Assembly (NCBI RefSeq): GCF_008704935.1 | Contig: NZ_CP023692.1 | Coordinates: forward strand, 4,330,001-4,394,000 | Origin: Streptomyces vinaceus | GTDB lineage: Bacteria > Actinomycetota > Actinomycetes > Streptomycetales > Streptomycetaceae | Direction: 5' to 3' | Length of the DNA: 64,000 nt | Part shown: positions 15,565 through 24,101 of the stretch, one piece after another | How the letters are laid out: each line of letters begins with the position of its first letter | Numbering within the stretch: position 1 is the stretch's first letter | Made by a program: the position numbers and the translations under genes | Notes under the pieces: generated by a model | What the model was told of the DNA's origin: nothing | Database searches by the model: none | The model's input: the letters and a program-made list of their open reading frames with translations, nothing else

Positions 15565-16703
15565 CCACGGGCTCCACCGGGGCCCTGTCGGTGACGCTGT
15601 GCCGGGACTCCCGGCAGTTCGCCGCGCTGGAAGAGCCGTGGAACCGGCTCCTGCGGGCCTGTCCCACCGCCACCCCCTTCCAGAGCCACGCCTGGCTGCA
15701 CTCCTGGTGGCTCTCGTACGGCAGGGACGGACGGCTGCGGATCGTGCTGGTGCGGCGCGGCGAGGAGCTCGTGGGCGCCTGCGCGCTGATGCTCGTCCAC
15801 CGGCCGCTGCCGCTCCTGGTGCCGCTCGGCGGCGGCATCACCGACTACTTCGACGTGCTCGTGGACGCGGAGTACGCCGGCCAGGTCGTCCCGGCGCTGG
15901 CCCGCGGCCTGCACCGGGCCGCCCGCGGCGCGGTCGTCGACCTGCGCGAGGTACGGCCGGGAGCCGCCGCCGAGGCGCTGTTCGAGGAGTGGCCGGGGAT
16001 CCGGAGCAAGCTCACCGACTCCACCTGCATGGAGCTGCCCGCGCTGCCGTTCGACGAACTGGTCAAGCGGATGCCGGCCTCCGGGGCCCAGCGGGTCCGG
16101 GCCAAGCTGCGCAAGACCGACGCGGCCGGGATCGAGGAGCACGAGGTCACCGAGCAGGAAGTGCCGGGCGCCGTACGGACGCTGCTGCGGCTCCACGAGA
16201 AGCAGTGGCGCGGCCGCGGGGTGACCCCGGAACACCTGAGGCCCCGTTTCGCCGAGCACCTGACCCGGGCCACCCGGCGGATGGTGCGGGTCGGCGAGGG
16301 CCGGCTGACCGAGTTCCGGCTGGACGGGAAGGTGGTCGCCGCCAACGTCACCCTGCTGTCGGGGGCGCTCAGCGGCGGCTACCTGTACGGGGCCGACCCG
16401 GACCTGCGGACCCGGAAGGTGGACGTGGCCACGCTGCTGCTGCGCTACGAGGCGGGCCGCGCCCTGGCGGAGGGCCGCCCGGTGGTGAGCTTCCTGCGCG
16501 GCAACGAGCCGTACAAGAACCACTGGCGGCCCGAGACCGTCGTCAACCAGCGGTTCCTGCTGGCCAGGACGGCGCTCGCGCCCCTGCTCCGCCTGCACGA
16601 AACGCAGGTGGCGGGGCGCGAGCGGGCGGTGGACGCGCTGCGCGAGGCGCTGCCGGCCGCCAGGGACTGGCGGGCGCGGCTCAACGAACTGCGGGTCCGA
16701 TGA
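15561..16703 (+). CDS. GNAT/FemAB-like (CelD/BioF2-type) acyltransferase
   Basis: A 380-residue double-GNAT-like protein of the CelD/BcsL group often found in exopolysaccharide clusters. Motifs include FQSHAWLHSWWLSYGRDGRL near residue 40, ELVGACALMLVHRPLPLLVP, LRLHEKQWRGRGV in the middle and SFLRGNEPYKNHWRPETVVN near the end. It may transfer an acyl or aminoacyl group to the sugar. Start ATG 15561 overlaps the Wzz-like gene (ATGA). It is the last gene of the overlapping plus-strand series begun at 6774, and the next gene is convergent. Confidence 0.8.
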   Translation: MTTGSTGALSVTLCRDSRQFAALEEPWNRLLRACPTATPFQSHAWLHSWWLSYGRDGRLRIVLVRRGEELVGACALMLVHRPLPLLVPLGGGITDYFDVLVDAEYAGQVVPALARGLHRAARGAVVDLREVRPGAAAEALFEEWPGIRSKLTDSTCMELPALPFDELVKRMPASGAQRVRAKLRKTDAAGIEEHEVTEQEVPGAVRTLLRLHEKQWRGRGVTPEHLRPRFAEHLTRATRRMVRVGEGRLTEFRLDGKVVAANVTLLSGALSGGYLYGADPDLRTRKVDVATLLLRYEAGRALAEGRPVVSFLRGNEPYKNHWRPETVVNQRFLLARTALAPLLRLHETQVAGRERAVDALREALPAARDWRARLNELRVR

Positions 16704-16708
16704 GGGCT

Positions 16709-18310
16709 CTACCAGGGCCAGAAGCCGGAGTCCTTGCCCCAGTCGACCTTGACGCAGACCGACTGCTTGCCGACCAGCTTGGAGAGCCACTCGCCGAAGT
16801 TGATCGGCACGCACCACTCCGTGCTGTTCGCGGGCGGTTCGGGCGTCTCGGGCTTCGGCACGACCGGGACCGGGACCGGCGGCAGCACCGGCGAGGGCTC
16901 CGGGACGGGGACCGGGTCCGGGCTCGGGCTCGGGCTCTGGCCCGGGCCCACCGGGGTCTGCGGCGACGGGACCGCCGGCGAGGGCACGGGCTCGGGAACC
17001 GGCTCGGGCGAGGGGCTCTCGGGTGCCGGGACCTGCGGGCTCGGCTCGACCGGCTCCGGGGAGACCGGAACGGGCACGGGCTCGGGCACCGGGTCGGGGG
17101 CGGGTTCGGTGACGGGACTCGGGCTGGTGCTCGGGCTGGTGCTCGGGCTCGGGCTCTCGGGCGAGGGGACCGGAGCCGGGATCTGCGGGCTCGGGACCAC
17201 CGGCGAGGGCACGGGGACCTCGGGGGTCGGGATCGCGGGCGTCGGGACCGACGGCGTCGGCAGGACCGGGGTCGGGACCACCGGCGTCGGGATGACCGGC
17301 GTGGGAACCACCGGGGTCGGGATCACCGGGCCCGGCCGCTCGGGTGCGAGCGCGGCGCGGAAGGCCTTCGCGGAGCGGGGGTTCTGCTTGCACTGCCACA
17401 CGCCGTGCGGGCAGTAGTCGGTGATGGTGTGGTAGAGCGGCTTGTGCTGCTCGATCCACTTCAGCATGCGCTGGACGTAGGTCGGGTTGTCCCCGTGCCG
17501 GAACAGCCCCCACTCCGGGTACGAGATCGCTTTGCCGTGCGCTTTCGCGAAATCGACATGCTGCTGGAGTCCGTACGGCTGCTTGACCATCTCGTCGAAG
17601 GTCTTGCCGGGAGCCTGGTCGTACGAATCCATGCCGACGATGTCGACCACGTCGTCGCCCGGGTAGCAGGCGGTCCAGCCGATCGCGTCCGAACCGCGGT
17701 TCGGGGCGTAATCGAACTTGAACCGCTGGCCGGGGACGGAGCGCATCGTGTTGACGATGCGGTTCCAGTACTCCTTCCAGCCCTCCGGGTCCGGCGCGCA
17801 GCGGTGCGTGTACGTGGCGCCGTTCATCTCCCAGCCGAGCACGATCACCGTGTCCGGGACGCCCAGCTCCACCAGCTTGTGGGCGAGCTGCTCGAAGTGG
17901 TGGTCGAACCGGCCCTCCGCGCCCGCCCGGATCAGCCGGGCCACCTCGCGGTCGGGGACGTGGTCCTCGTTGTGCTCCTGCATGGGCACGTTGAGGACGA
18001 AGAGCCGGTCCGGCTTGGCCCGGCGCCACTGGGCCCAGGCCTCCAGGAAGTCGGGGTTCTCGATGCGGGCCCAGCGGTCGCCGGGCAGATAGGTGTGCCC
18101 GACCCGGATCTCCTTGCCGCCCAGCCAGCGCGACAGCTGCGGGATCCGGGCGACCCCGGCCTGGCCGGAGTCGAGAAACGCGCCCATGGCGACGTCGGGA
18201 CCCTTGGGCTGCTCCTTCTCGGGGGCCGCGAGCGCGGCTCCGGTGGCGAGCAGACCGGCCGTCACCGTACCGATGCAGGTGCTCGCCAGTCGGCGGTGTG
18301 GTCTGGGCAT
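16709..18310 (-). CDS. Secreted GH26-like glycoside hydrolase with long proline-rich linker
   Basis: A 533-residue exported enzyme. Signal peptide (MPRPHRRLASTCIGTVTAGL to ALA), then a catalytic domain of about residues 35-330 resembling GH26 beta-mannanases: acid/base Glu161 in GWEMNGATY and nucleophile candidate Glu266 in SYPEWGLF, with GWTACYPGDDVVDIVGMDSY between. Residues about 335-490 are pentapeptide-like repeats (PTPVV/PTPVI, then SPxP). The last ~40 residues form a small Cys-containing tail (TEWCVPINFGEWLSKLVGKQ). Start ATG 18310 has GGGAG upstream. Placed tail-to-tail against the exopolysaccharide operon, it may trim the polymer or attack mannan. Confidence 0.82.
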   Translation of the reverse strand: MPRPHRRLASTCIGTVTAGLLATGAALAAPEKEQPKGPDVAMGAFLDSGQAGVARIPQLSRWLGGKEIRVGHTYLPGDRWARIENPDFLEAWAQWRRAKPDRLFVLNVPMQEHNEDHVPDREVARLIRAGAEGRFDHHFEQLAHKLVELGVPDTVIVLGWEMNGATYTHRCAPDPEGWKEYWNRIVNTMRSVPGQRFKFDYAPNRGSDAIGWTACYPGDDVVDIVGMDSYDQAPGKTFDEMVKQPYGLQQHVDFAKAHGKAISYPEWGLFRHGDNPTYVQRMLKWIEQHKPLYHTITDYCPHGVWQCKQNPRSAKAFRAALAPERPGPVIPTPVVPTPVIPTPVVPTPVLPTPSVPTPAIPTPEVPVPSPVVPSPQIPAPVPSPESPSPSTSPSTSPSPVTEPAPDPVPEPVPVPVSPEPVEPSPQVPAPESPSPEPVPEPVPSPAVPSPQTPVGPGQSPSPSPDPVPVPEPSPVLPPVPVPVVPKPETPEPPANSTEWCVPINFGEWLSKLVGKQSVCVKVDWGKDSGFWPW

Positions 18311-18442
18311 GGCGTCTCCCGAACTTTCCTGAATCGGTGTGCTTGTCAAAGACGTTAGGCATCACATCTGACGAATGGCCTGTCCGGTGACCGCCGCGTA
18401 GGCCATTCGCAGCTGCGTATCCTCCCCGCTTGGTCCGACTAG

Positions 18443-20014
18443 GTGAAAGACACCGTTCCCATGCACGCGTTCGACGGCCATGTGCCCGCAGTAGTGCTCA
18501 GACTCGATCGGAATCCGTTCCACCACGGAACCCTCGGCGCCGTCAGATCGCTCGGTCGCAAGGGCGTGGAGGTCCATGCCGTCGTCGAGGCCGGGGGAGG
18601 TCCCATGGGGCGTTCGCGCTACCTGCACGCCCTGCATCCCGGACCTGACGGGGGGTTGGACCCCGAGGCGCCGGAGACGCTGCTGGAGTGCCTCGTCGGG
18701 GTGTCGGAGCGGATCGGCCGGCCCGCGGTGCTCGTCGCGATGGACGACCTCAGCGCCATCGCCGTCGCGCGGATCGCGCCGATGCTCGACGGGCGGTTCC
18801 GGATCCCCCATCAGCCCGACGGGCTGCCGGCCCGGGTGGCGGACAAGGCGGAGCTGTCGCGGCTGTGCGCGCGCTGGGACGTCCCGCACCCGGAGACGGT
18901 GATCCCGGCGAGCGGGGCCGAGGCGGCGGAGGCCGCGTGGCGGCTCGGTCTGCCGGTCGTGGCCAAGTGGAGCCGGCCCTGGCTGCTGCCCGCGGGCGCG
19001 GGCCTGCGCAGCACCACGCTCGTGCACTGCGCCGCCGAGGCGCGCCGGCTGTACGAGCGCACCCAGGAGGCGGGGAGCCGGCTGCTGCTCCAGCGGTTCC
19101 TGCCGGCCGGGACGGACACCGACTGGTTCTTCCACGGGGCGTTCGGCCGGGGCGGGCATCCGCTGCTCGCGGGGTCGGGCCGCAAGGAGCTGTCCTGGCC
19201 GGTGCGCACGGGGCTGACGGCGGTCGGGCGCTGGCTGCCGGACCCGGCGGTGGAGGAGGCGGCGCTGCGGCTCGCCCGGCGGCTGGGCTACCAGGGGATC
19301 CTGGACCTGGACTTCCGCCGGGACGAGAACGGCTGCTTCCGGCTGGTGGACTTCAACCCCCGGCCGGGGGCGCAGTTCCGGCTGTTCACGGACGCGGGCG
19401 GGCTGGACGTGGTCCAGGCGATGTACCTGGACCTGACGGGGCAGCGGGTACCGGAGCCCTCGGGCGGCCCCGGCCGGGTGTTCGTCGCGGAGAACTACGC
19501 CCTGCTGGCGGCCGTGCGGGGCCGTCAACTCCCCTGGCGCTCCGGTTCGGTCGGCCGCGATGCCGTCCCCGCTCCGGCGCGCTCCCCGGAGGCGGGGTCC
19601 GGGTCCGGGCCGATCGGTACGGGTGGCGAGGGGTCCGGGGTTGAGGGGTCCGGGGGCGAGGGGTCCGGGGGCGAGCGGGCCGGGGGCGAGCGGGCCGGTG
19701 GCCCGCGGCCCGGCGGGCCGCGACCGGGGCCCGTACGGGTGGCGCCGCGGGCCGAGCGGGGGCGGGTGGAGGCGGCCTGGTTCGCCGCCGACGACCCGCT
19801 GCCGTTCCTCGCGATGCTCGCCGCCTTCCTCGGCCGGGGCGCGGGGAAGGGTGCGCGCGCCCTGCGCGGTGTCCCGGCGCACGGCCGGCGCACGGCGCGC
19901 GCGGTGGTGCGCGCCCCGCGCCAGCGCGGCCGCGACCTGCCCCCGTCGTCCACCCAGGCGGCCCCGGCCAACCCGGCCGCCCCGGCCGAACCGGACGAGC
20001 TGGTGACCCGGTGA
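18443..20014 (+). CDS. ATP-grasp carboxylate-amine ligase
   Basis: A 523-residue ATP-grasp protein predicted to join a carboxylate to an amine with ATP. N-terminal preATP-grasp part (VVLRLDRNPFHHGTLGAVRS), ADKAELSRLCARWDVPHPET at the start of the ATP-binding domain, VVAKWSRPWLLPAG, LLLQRFLPAGTDTDWFFHGA and the Mg-site segment GYQGILDLDFRRDENGCFRL with VDFNPRPGAQFRLF. The C-terminal ~150 residues are Pro/Gly/Arg-rich, with a Gly-Glu-Gly-Ser tandem repeat. The start may be GTG 18443 or ATG 18461; the second has GTGAAAG at a better distance. Cotranscription with the FAD oxidoreductase is uncertain because of an intervening hairpin. Confidence 0.82.
   Translation: MKDTVPMHAFDGHVPAVVLRLDRNPFHHGTLGAVRSLGRKGVEVHAVVEAGGGPMGRSRYLHALHPGPDGGLDPEAPETLLECLVGVSERIGRPAVLVAMDDLSAIAVARIAPMLDGRFRIPHQPDGLPARVADKAELSRLCARWDVPHPETVIPASGAEAAEAAWRLGLPVVAKWSRPWLLPAGAGLRSTTLVHCAAEARRLYERTQEAGSRLLLQRFLPAGTDTDWFFHGAFGRGGHPLLAGSGRKELSWPVRTGLTAVGRWLPDPAVEEAALRLARRLGYQGILDLDFRRDENGCFRLVDFNPRPGAQFRLFTDAGGLDVVQAMYLDLTGQRVPEPSGGPGRVFVAENYALLAAVRGRQLPWRSGSVGRDAVPAPARSPEAGSGSGPIGTGGEGSGVEGSGGEGSGGERAGGERAGGPRPGGPRPGPVRVAPRAERGRVEAAWFAADDPLPFLAMLAAFLGRGAGKGARALRGVPAHGRRTARAVVRAPRQRGRDLPPSSTQAAPANPAAPAEPDELVTR
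19618..19730. repeat. In-frame GC-rich short tandem repeats in the ATP-grasp gene
   Basis: Imperfect 15-base units (GGGGCGAGGGGTCCG-like, then GGGGGCGAGCGGGCC-like) encode GEGSG/GGERA/GGPRPG repeats in the disordered tail. They are likely prone to length change. Confidence 0.6.
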
Positions 20015-20032
20015 CCCCCCGTCACCCGCCTC

Positions 20033-20062
20033 CGCCCCCGCCTGCCGTCGCAGGCAGGGGCG
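20033..20062 (+). terminator. Hairpin after the ATP-grasp gene
   Basis: 13-base arms (20033-20045 with 20050-20062) with one mismatch and a four-base loop, 19 bases after the stop. Confidence 0.6.
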
Positions 20063-20102
20063 CGGACGGTGGCGCGGGGCCCATGAGACTGGAGGGACAG
20101 CG

Positions 20103-21389
20103 GTGACGCGGATCAACGATCTCGTCGTGGTCGGCGCCGGTCCGTACGGGCTGTCGATCGCGGCGCACGCGGCCGCGGCCGGGCTCGGCGTACGGGTGCT
20201 CGGGCGGCCCATGGCCTCGTGGCGGGACCACATGCCCGAGGGCATGTACCTGAAGTCGGAGCCCTGGTCCTCCAACCTGTCGGCGCCCGGCGGCCGGCAC
20301 ACCCTCGCCGCGTACTGCGCCGGACGCGGGCTGACGGCGGAGCACGCCGCCCCGCTGCCGATCGACGTGTTCAGCTCGTACGGCATGTGGTTCGCCCGGC
20401 ACGCCGTCCCCGAGGTGGAGGAGGTGACGGTCACCGAGGTCTCCCCGCAGGGCGACGGCTTCCTCGTCCACACCGCCGAGGGGCCGCCGCTGCCCGCCCG
20501 TACGGTCGCCCTCGCGGTCGGGGTGATGCCCTTCGTCCACCTCCCCGAGCCCTTGCGGGAGCTGCCGCCCGGACACTGCTCGCACAGCAGCGACCACCGC
20601 GATCTGGCCCGCTTCGCCGGTCAGGAGGTCGCGGTCATCGGGGCCGGGCAGGCGGCCCTGGAGACCGCCGCCCTGCTGGCGGAGAGCGGGGCCCGGCCCT
20701 GCCTGGTCGCCCGCCGCTCCCGGCTGAACTGGAACACCGTGCCCCAGCCGCTGGAGCGCCCGCTGCTGCGCGCCCTGCGCGAACCGCACAGCGGCCTCGG
20801 CACCGGATGGCGCAGCTGGGCCTGGTCGGAGCTGCCCTGGGCGGTGCGCCGGCTGCCGGCGCGGACCCGGGAGCGCATCGCGGCGACCGCGCTCGGGCCC
20901 GCCGGGGCCTGGTGGCTGCGGGACCGCTTCGAGCGGAGCGTGCCGGTGCTGCTGGGGCACCGGCTGCACCGGGCGGCGGCGGTGGGCGAGCGGACCCGGC
21001 TCGGGCTGACCACGGCGGCCGGGGAGTCCGTCGTACTGGACGTCGCGCACGTGGTCGCCGCCACCGGGTTCACCCCGCACCTGGGGCGCCTGGAGCTGCT
21101 GGACGCCCGGCTGCGGGCCGTCCTCGACACCGTCGGGGACGGCGGTACGCCGGAGCTCGGTGCCGGTTTCGAGTCCTCGTGGCCGGGACTGTTCTTCGCG
21201 GGGCTGCTGACGGCTCCCTCATTCGGCCCTTCCATGCGATTCGTGCACGGTGCGGGGTTCACGGCGGGGAGACTGGTCGCAGGAGTGCGAAAGCGCCTCG
21301 GTGCCCGGGGCAGGCCGACGGGCTCCACCGGGACCGTACGGCCCGAGGACCGGGCCGGTGCGGGGCATCCGAAGACGTCTCTGCGGTGA
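20103..21389 (+). CDS. FAD-dependent oxidoreductase / flavin monooxygenase-like
   Basis: A 428-residue two-dinucleotide-binding flavoprotein. FAD site VVGAGPYGLSIAAHAAAAGL at residues 8-27; substrate-side SWRDHMPEGMYLKSEPWSSN; NAD(P)H site AVIGAGQAALETAALLAESG near residue 180; late ATGFTPHLGRLELL. It resembles Lys/Orn N-monooxygenase and related FMO-like proteins, but I cannot assign a substrate. Start GTG 20103 has GGAGGGA upstream. It follows the ATP-grasp gene; together they may modify an amine or carboxyl group of the exopolysaccharide or of an unlinked small molecule. Confidence 0.8.
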   Translation: MTRINDLVVVGAGPYGLSIAAHAAAAGLGVRVLGRPMASWRDHMPEGMYLKSEPWSSNLSAPGGRHTLAAYCAGRGLTAEHAAPLPIDVFSSYGMWFARHAVPEVEEVTVTEVSPQGDGFLVHTAEGPPLPARTVALAVGVMPFVHLPEPLRELPPGHCSHSSDHRDLARFAGQEVAVIGAGQAALETAALLAESGARPCLVARRSRLNWNTVPQPLERPLLRALREPHSGLGTGWRSWAWSELPWAVRRLPARTRERIAATALGPAGAWWLRDRFERSVPVLLGHRLHRAAAVGERTRLGLTTAAGESVVLDVAHVVAATGFTPHLGRLELLDARLRAVLDTVGDGGTPELGAGFESSWPGLFFAGLLTAPSFGPSMRFVHGAGFTAGRLVAGVRKRLGARGRPTGSTGTVRPEDRAGAGHPKTSLR

Positions 21390-21407
21390 GGTCGAGAGGG
21401 GTCCGCG

Positions 21408-21695
21408 ATGAGTGCGGAGCAGCGAGCACAGGGCGGCCGGGGCTGGGTGCGCATTCCCGCGAGCCGGACGGAGCAGCCCGGGGCGGCCAGGCCCTCCGCG
21501 AAGCCCGCGGCCAGGGCCTCCGCCTCGCCGTACGCCCCCGGCTCCCACACCCCCGCCGGGCACGCGGCACCGGACCAGCCGACGATCTACCTCTCGCTCG
21601 TCAAGCGCTGGCAGGAGGCCGGGCGCACTCTTCCGGGGCATCCTGACGAGGAGTGGGAGCGGCTGATCTCCCAGCCGTGCTGGCCCGGCCGTTAG
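21408..21695 (+). CDS. Small conserved-looking hypothetical protein
   Basis: A 95-residue cytoplasmic protein. The N-terminal 50 residues are Pro/Ala/Arg-rich and disordered; the C-terminal part (DQPTIYLSLVKRWQEAGRTL, then GHPDEEWERLISQP) looks like a folded short helical module. It starts at ATG 21408 with AGAGGGG upstream, 19 bases after the oxidoreductase. The next gene starts 5 to 15 bases after its stop, so it is probably cotranscribed with the SpoIIE-type phosphatase. Function unknown. Confidence 0.65.
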   Translation: MSAEQRAQGGRGWVRIPASRTEQPGAARPSAKPAARASASPYAPGSHTPAGHAAPDQPTIYLSLVKRWQEAGRTLPGHPDEEWERLISQPCWPGR

Positions 21696-21709
21696 GTGGT
21701 GTGTCTCTC

Positions 21710-23797
21710 GTGGCAGCGGCGGAGCGCGACAGATCCGGGCAGGGCAGCCGGGACCCCGTGACCGGGCCCGGCGAGCGGCTCGCGCTGAACGGCATGGGCA
21801 GCTTCGAGTGGGACCTGGACACCGGGACGCTGACGCTGGACGAGTCCGGGCTCGTGGTCTTCGACCTGGAGCGGGAGGAGTTCGACGACACCCCCGAGGG
21901 GCTGGGACTGCGGATCCCGGCCGACGACGGCGTGCGGCTGGCGGAGTCCACGCAGGCGGCCCTGGACGGCGGCATGGAGACGTACGGCTCGTACTTCACG
22001 GTGCAGCGGCGCGACGGCGTCGACCAGTGGACGCACACGCAGGGCCGGATCCAGCGGGACGCCGAGGGCCGGCCCGTGCGGATCGTCGGGATCGTGCGGG
22101 ACGCGACGGCCGAGCTCGCGCACGCCACCGTGCTGCGCAAGCTGGAGTCGGCGCGGGCCCAGCAGGCCACGATCGTGCAGCGGACGACGGAAGCCCTCTC
22201 ACGGGCGGTGACGGTCGACGACGTCACCGCCACGCTGACCGGCGCGGGCGCGCTGGAGCGCCTCGGCGCGGACGGGCTGGCCCTGGGGCTGGTCGAGAAC
22301 GGCGCCATCAAGATCATCGCGCTGAGCGGGGAGTCGCTGGAGATCCTCAGCGAGCGGCGGTTCACCCGGCTGGACGGCTCGCTGCCGCTGTCACAGGCGG
22401 TGCTCACCCGCACGGCGCGGTTCGTCACCTCCCTGTCCGACCTGGCGGGAGAGTTCCCGCTGCTCGCGGACTACCTGAGCCGGATCCGCTTCGACGCCGC
22501 CGCCTACCTGCCGCTGATCGCGCAGGCCAAGGCCATCGGCGGGCTCGTGCTGTTCTACCGGCGGCGCACCGAGTTCAGCCCGGAGGAGCGCAACCTCTGC
22601 CTGGGCCTGGCCGGCATCGTGGCGCAGTCCCTCCAGCGGGCGCTCCTGTTCGACCAGGAGCGCGAGTTCGCCACGGGACTTCAGGCCTCGATGCTGCCGC
22701 GCCGGATCCCCGAGATCAGCGGCGGGGAGATCGCGGTGCGCTACCACTCCGCGTGGAGCGGGCGGGAGGTCGGCGGGGACTGGTACGACGTGATCGCGCT
22801 GCCCCGCGACCGGGTCGGCATCGTGGTGGGGGACGTACAGGGCCACGACACGCACGCGGCCGCGATCATGGGCCAGCTGCGGATCGCGCTGCGGGCGTAC
22901 GCGGGGGAGGGGCACCCGCCGTCCACCGTCCTGGCCCGGGCCTCCCGGTTCCTCGCCGAGCTGGACACCGAGCGCTTCGCGACCTGCATGTACGCACAGG
23001 TGGACCTGGAGACCGGCGGCGTACGGGCGGTCCGCGCGGGCCACCTCGGGCCGCTGATCCGGCACACGGACGGGCGTACGGGCTGGCCCAACGTACGGGG
23101 CGGACTGCCGCTCGGGCTGGCCTCGGTGTTCGAACAGGAGGACTTCCCCGAGACCCGGCTCGACCTGGTGCCGGGGGAGACGCTGGTGCTGTGCACCGAC
23201 GGCCTGGTGGAGGAGCCCGGCACGGCCATCACCCAGGGCATGGAGGCCCTCGCCCACGCCGTGCGCAGCGGGCCGCAGGAGGCGGGGGCGCTCGCCGACC
23301 ACCTCTCGGACCGGCTCTGGGAGCGCTGGGGTTCCGGGGACGACGTGGCCCTGCTGGTGCTGCGCCGGGCGCCCGACCCGGGTACCCACCGGGCTCCGCG
23401 GATCCACCAGTACATCCACCAGGCGGACCCGGAGGGCCTCTCGGAGGCCCGCTACGCCCTGCGCCAGGCCCTGCGCGACTGGGGCATGCCGGACCTCGCC
23501 GACGACGTGGAACTGGCCGCCGGGGAGCTGCTGGTCAACGCACTGCTGCACACGGACGGCGGGGCGGTGCTGACCATGGAGGTGCTGCCGGAGCCGGTCC
23601 GCAGGATCCGGCTGTGGGTCAAGGACCGCTCCAGCGTCTGGCCCCGCCGGCGCACCCCGGGCGAGGCCGCGACCACCGGGCGCGGGCTGCTGCTGGTGGA
23701 CGCGCTGGCCACGCACTGGGGCGTGGAGTCCCGGGGCGACGGCAAGGCGGTGTGGTGCGAGTTCGACGTCGCCGGCAGCGCCCGCGGCGTGGGGTGA
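21710..23797 (+). CDS. PAS/GAF SpoIIE-type PP2C phosphatase with C-terminal ATPase domain
   Basis: A 695-residue signalling protein. A PAS-like sensor (GSFEWDLDTGTLTLDESGLV) with a PAC segment is followed by a GAF domain (about 150-325, ending LCLGLAGIVAQSLQRALLFD) and a SpoIIE phosphatase domain (ARYH-like VRYHSAWSGREVGGDWYDVI, GIVVGDVQGHDTHAAAIMGQ, LVLCTDGLVEEPG). A C-terminal HATPase_c module (ELAAGELLVNALLHTDGGAV, GRGLLLVDALATHWGV) resembles anti-sigma RsbW kinases. Such proteins switch anti-anti-sigma factors. The start is uncertain: GTG 21701 or 21710; I prefer 21710, ten bases after AGGTGG. No sigma or anti-sigma partner is adjacent. Confidence 0.88.
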   Translation: MAAAERDRSGQGSRDPVTGPGERLALNGMGSFEWDLDTGTLTLDESGLVVFDLEREEFDDTPEGLGLRIPADDGVRLAESTQAALDGGMETYGSYFTVQRRDGVDQWTHTQGRIQRDAEGRPVRIVGIVRDATAELAHATVLRKLESARAQQATIVQRTTEALSRAVTVDDVTATLTGAGALERLGADGLALGLVENGAIKIIALSGESLEILSERRFTRLDGSLPLSQAVLTRTARFVTSLSDLAGEFPLLADYLSRIRFDAAAYLPLIAQAKAIGGLVLFYRRRTEFSPEERNLCLGLAGIVAQSLQRALLFDQEREFATGLQASMLPRRIPEISGGEIAVRYHSAWSGREVGGDWYDVIALPRDRVGIVVGDVQGHDTHAAAIMGQLRIALRAYAGEGHPPSTVLARASRFLAELDTERFATCMYAQVDLETGGVRAVRAGHLGPLIRHTDGRTGWPNVRGGLPLGLASVFEQEDFPETRLDLVPGETLVLCTDGLVEEPGTAITQGMEALAHAVRSGPQEAGALADHLSDRLWERWGSGDDVALLVLRRAPDPGTHRAPRIHQYIHQADPEGLSEARYALRQALRDWGMPDLADDVELAAGELLVNALLHTDGGAVLTMEVLPEPVRRIRLWVKDRSSVWPRRRTPGEAATTGRGLLLVDALATHWGVESRGDGKAVWCEFDVAGSARGVG

Positions 23798-23812
23798 CCG
23801 CGCGGTCACCCC
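23791..23812. terminator. Short hairpin at the end of the SpoIIE-type gene
   Basis: GGGGTGAC and GTCACCCC arms (23791-23798, 23805-23812) around CGCGCG, overlapping the stop codon. Confidence 0.45.
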
Positions 23813-23886
23813 GAGTTGTGGGATGCCGGGACCGGAGTGATGATGCCGTCCATGGAACGGACGACCACACGGACCGGGACCCCGCC

Positions 23887-24066
23887 GTGCACCGGCTGAG
23901 CAAGCGGCCGGGCAAGGGGACCGCGACCGCTCTCCTCGCGCTGCTCCTGCTGACCGTCGGCGTACCGGCGGCCGTGCACCGCGCGGCCGGGCAACCGCAC
24001 GCGGATCCCGGCTGCCAGGCCGTCGCCTTCATGTCGATGACCGGCGTGGCCCCCGCCTGCCGGTAG
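23887..24066 (+). CDS. Possible small secreted/membrane peptide
   Basis: A 59-residue open frame from GTG 23887 with a basic start (HRLSKRPGKG), a strong hydrophobic stretch (TATALLALLLLTVGVPAAV) and a short tail with two cysteines (DPGCQAVAFMSMTGVAPACR). The signal-peptide-like layout supports it being a real gene, but the ribosome site is weak (GGGA) and the frame has no independent support. Unknown function. Confidence 0.4.
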   Translation: MHRLSKRPGKGTATALLALLLLTVGVPAAVHRAAGQPHADPGCQAVAFMSMTGVAPACR

Positions 24067-24101
24067 CGGCGGGCGCCGGCCACCGGCCGCGGGCGGGGCG
24101 C

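Noticed and set aside
16850..17340. CRISPR-like or satellite array in the GH26-like gene
   Set aside because: The repeats are short, in frame and encode Pro-rich pentapeptides; there are no conserved repeat-spacer units.
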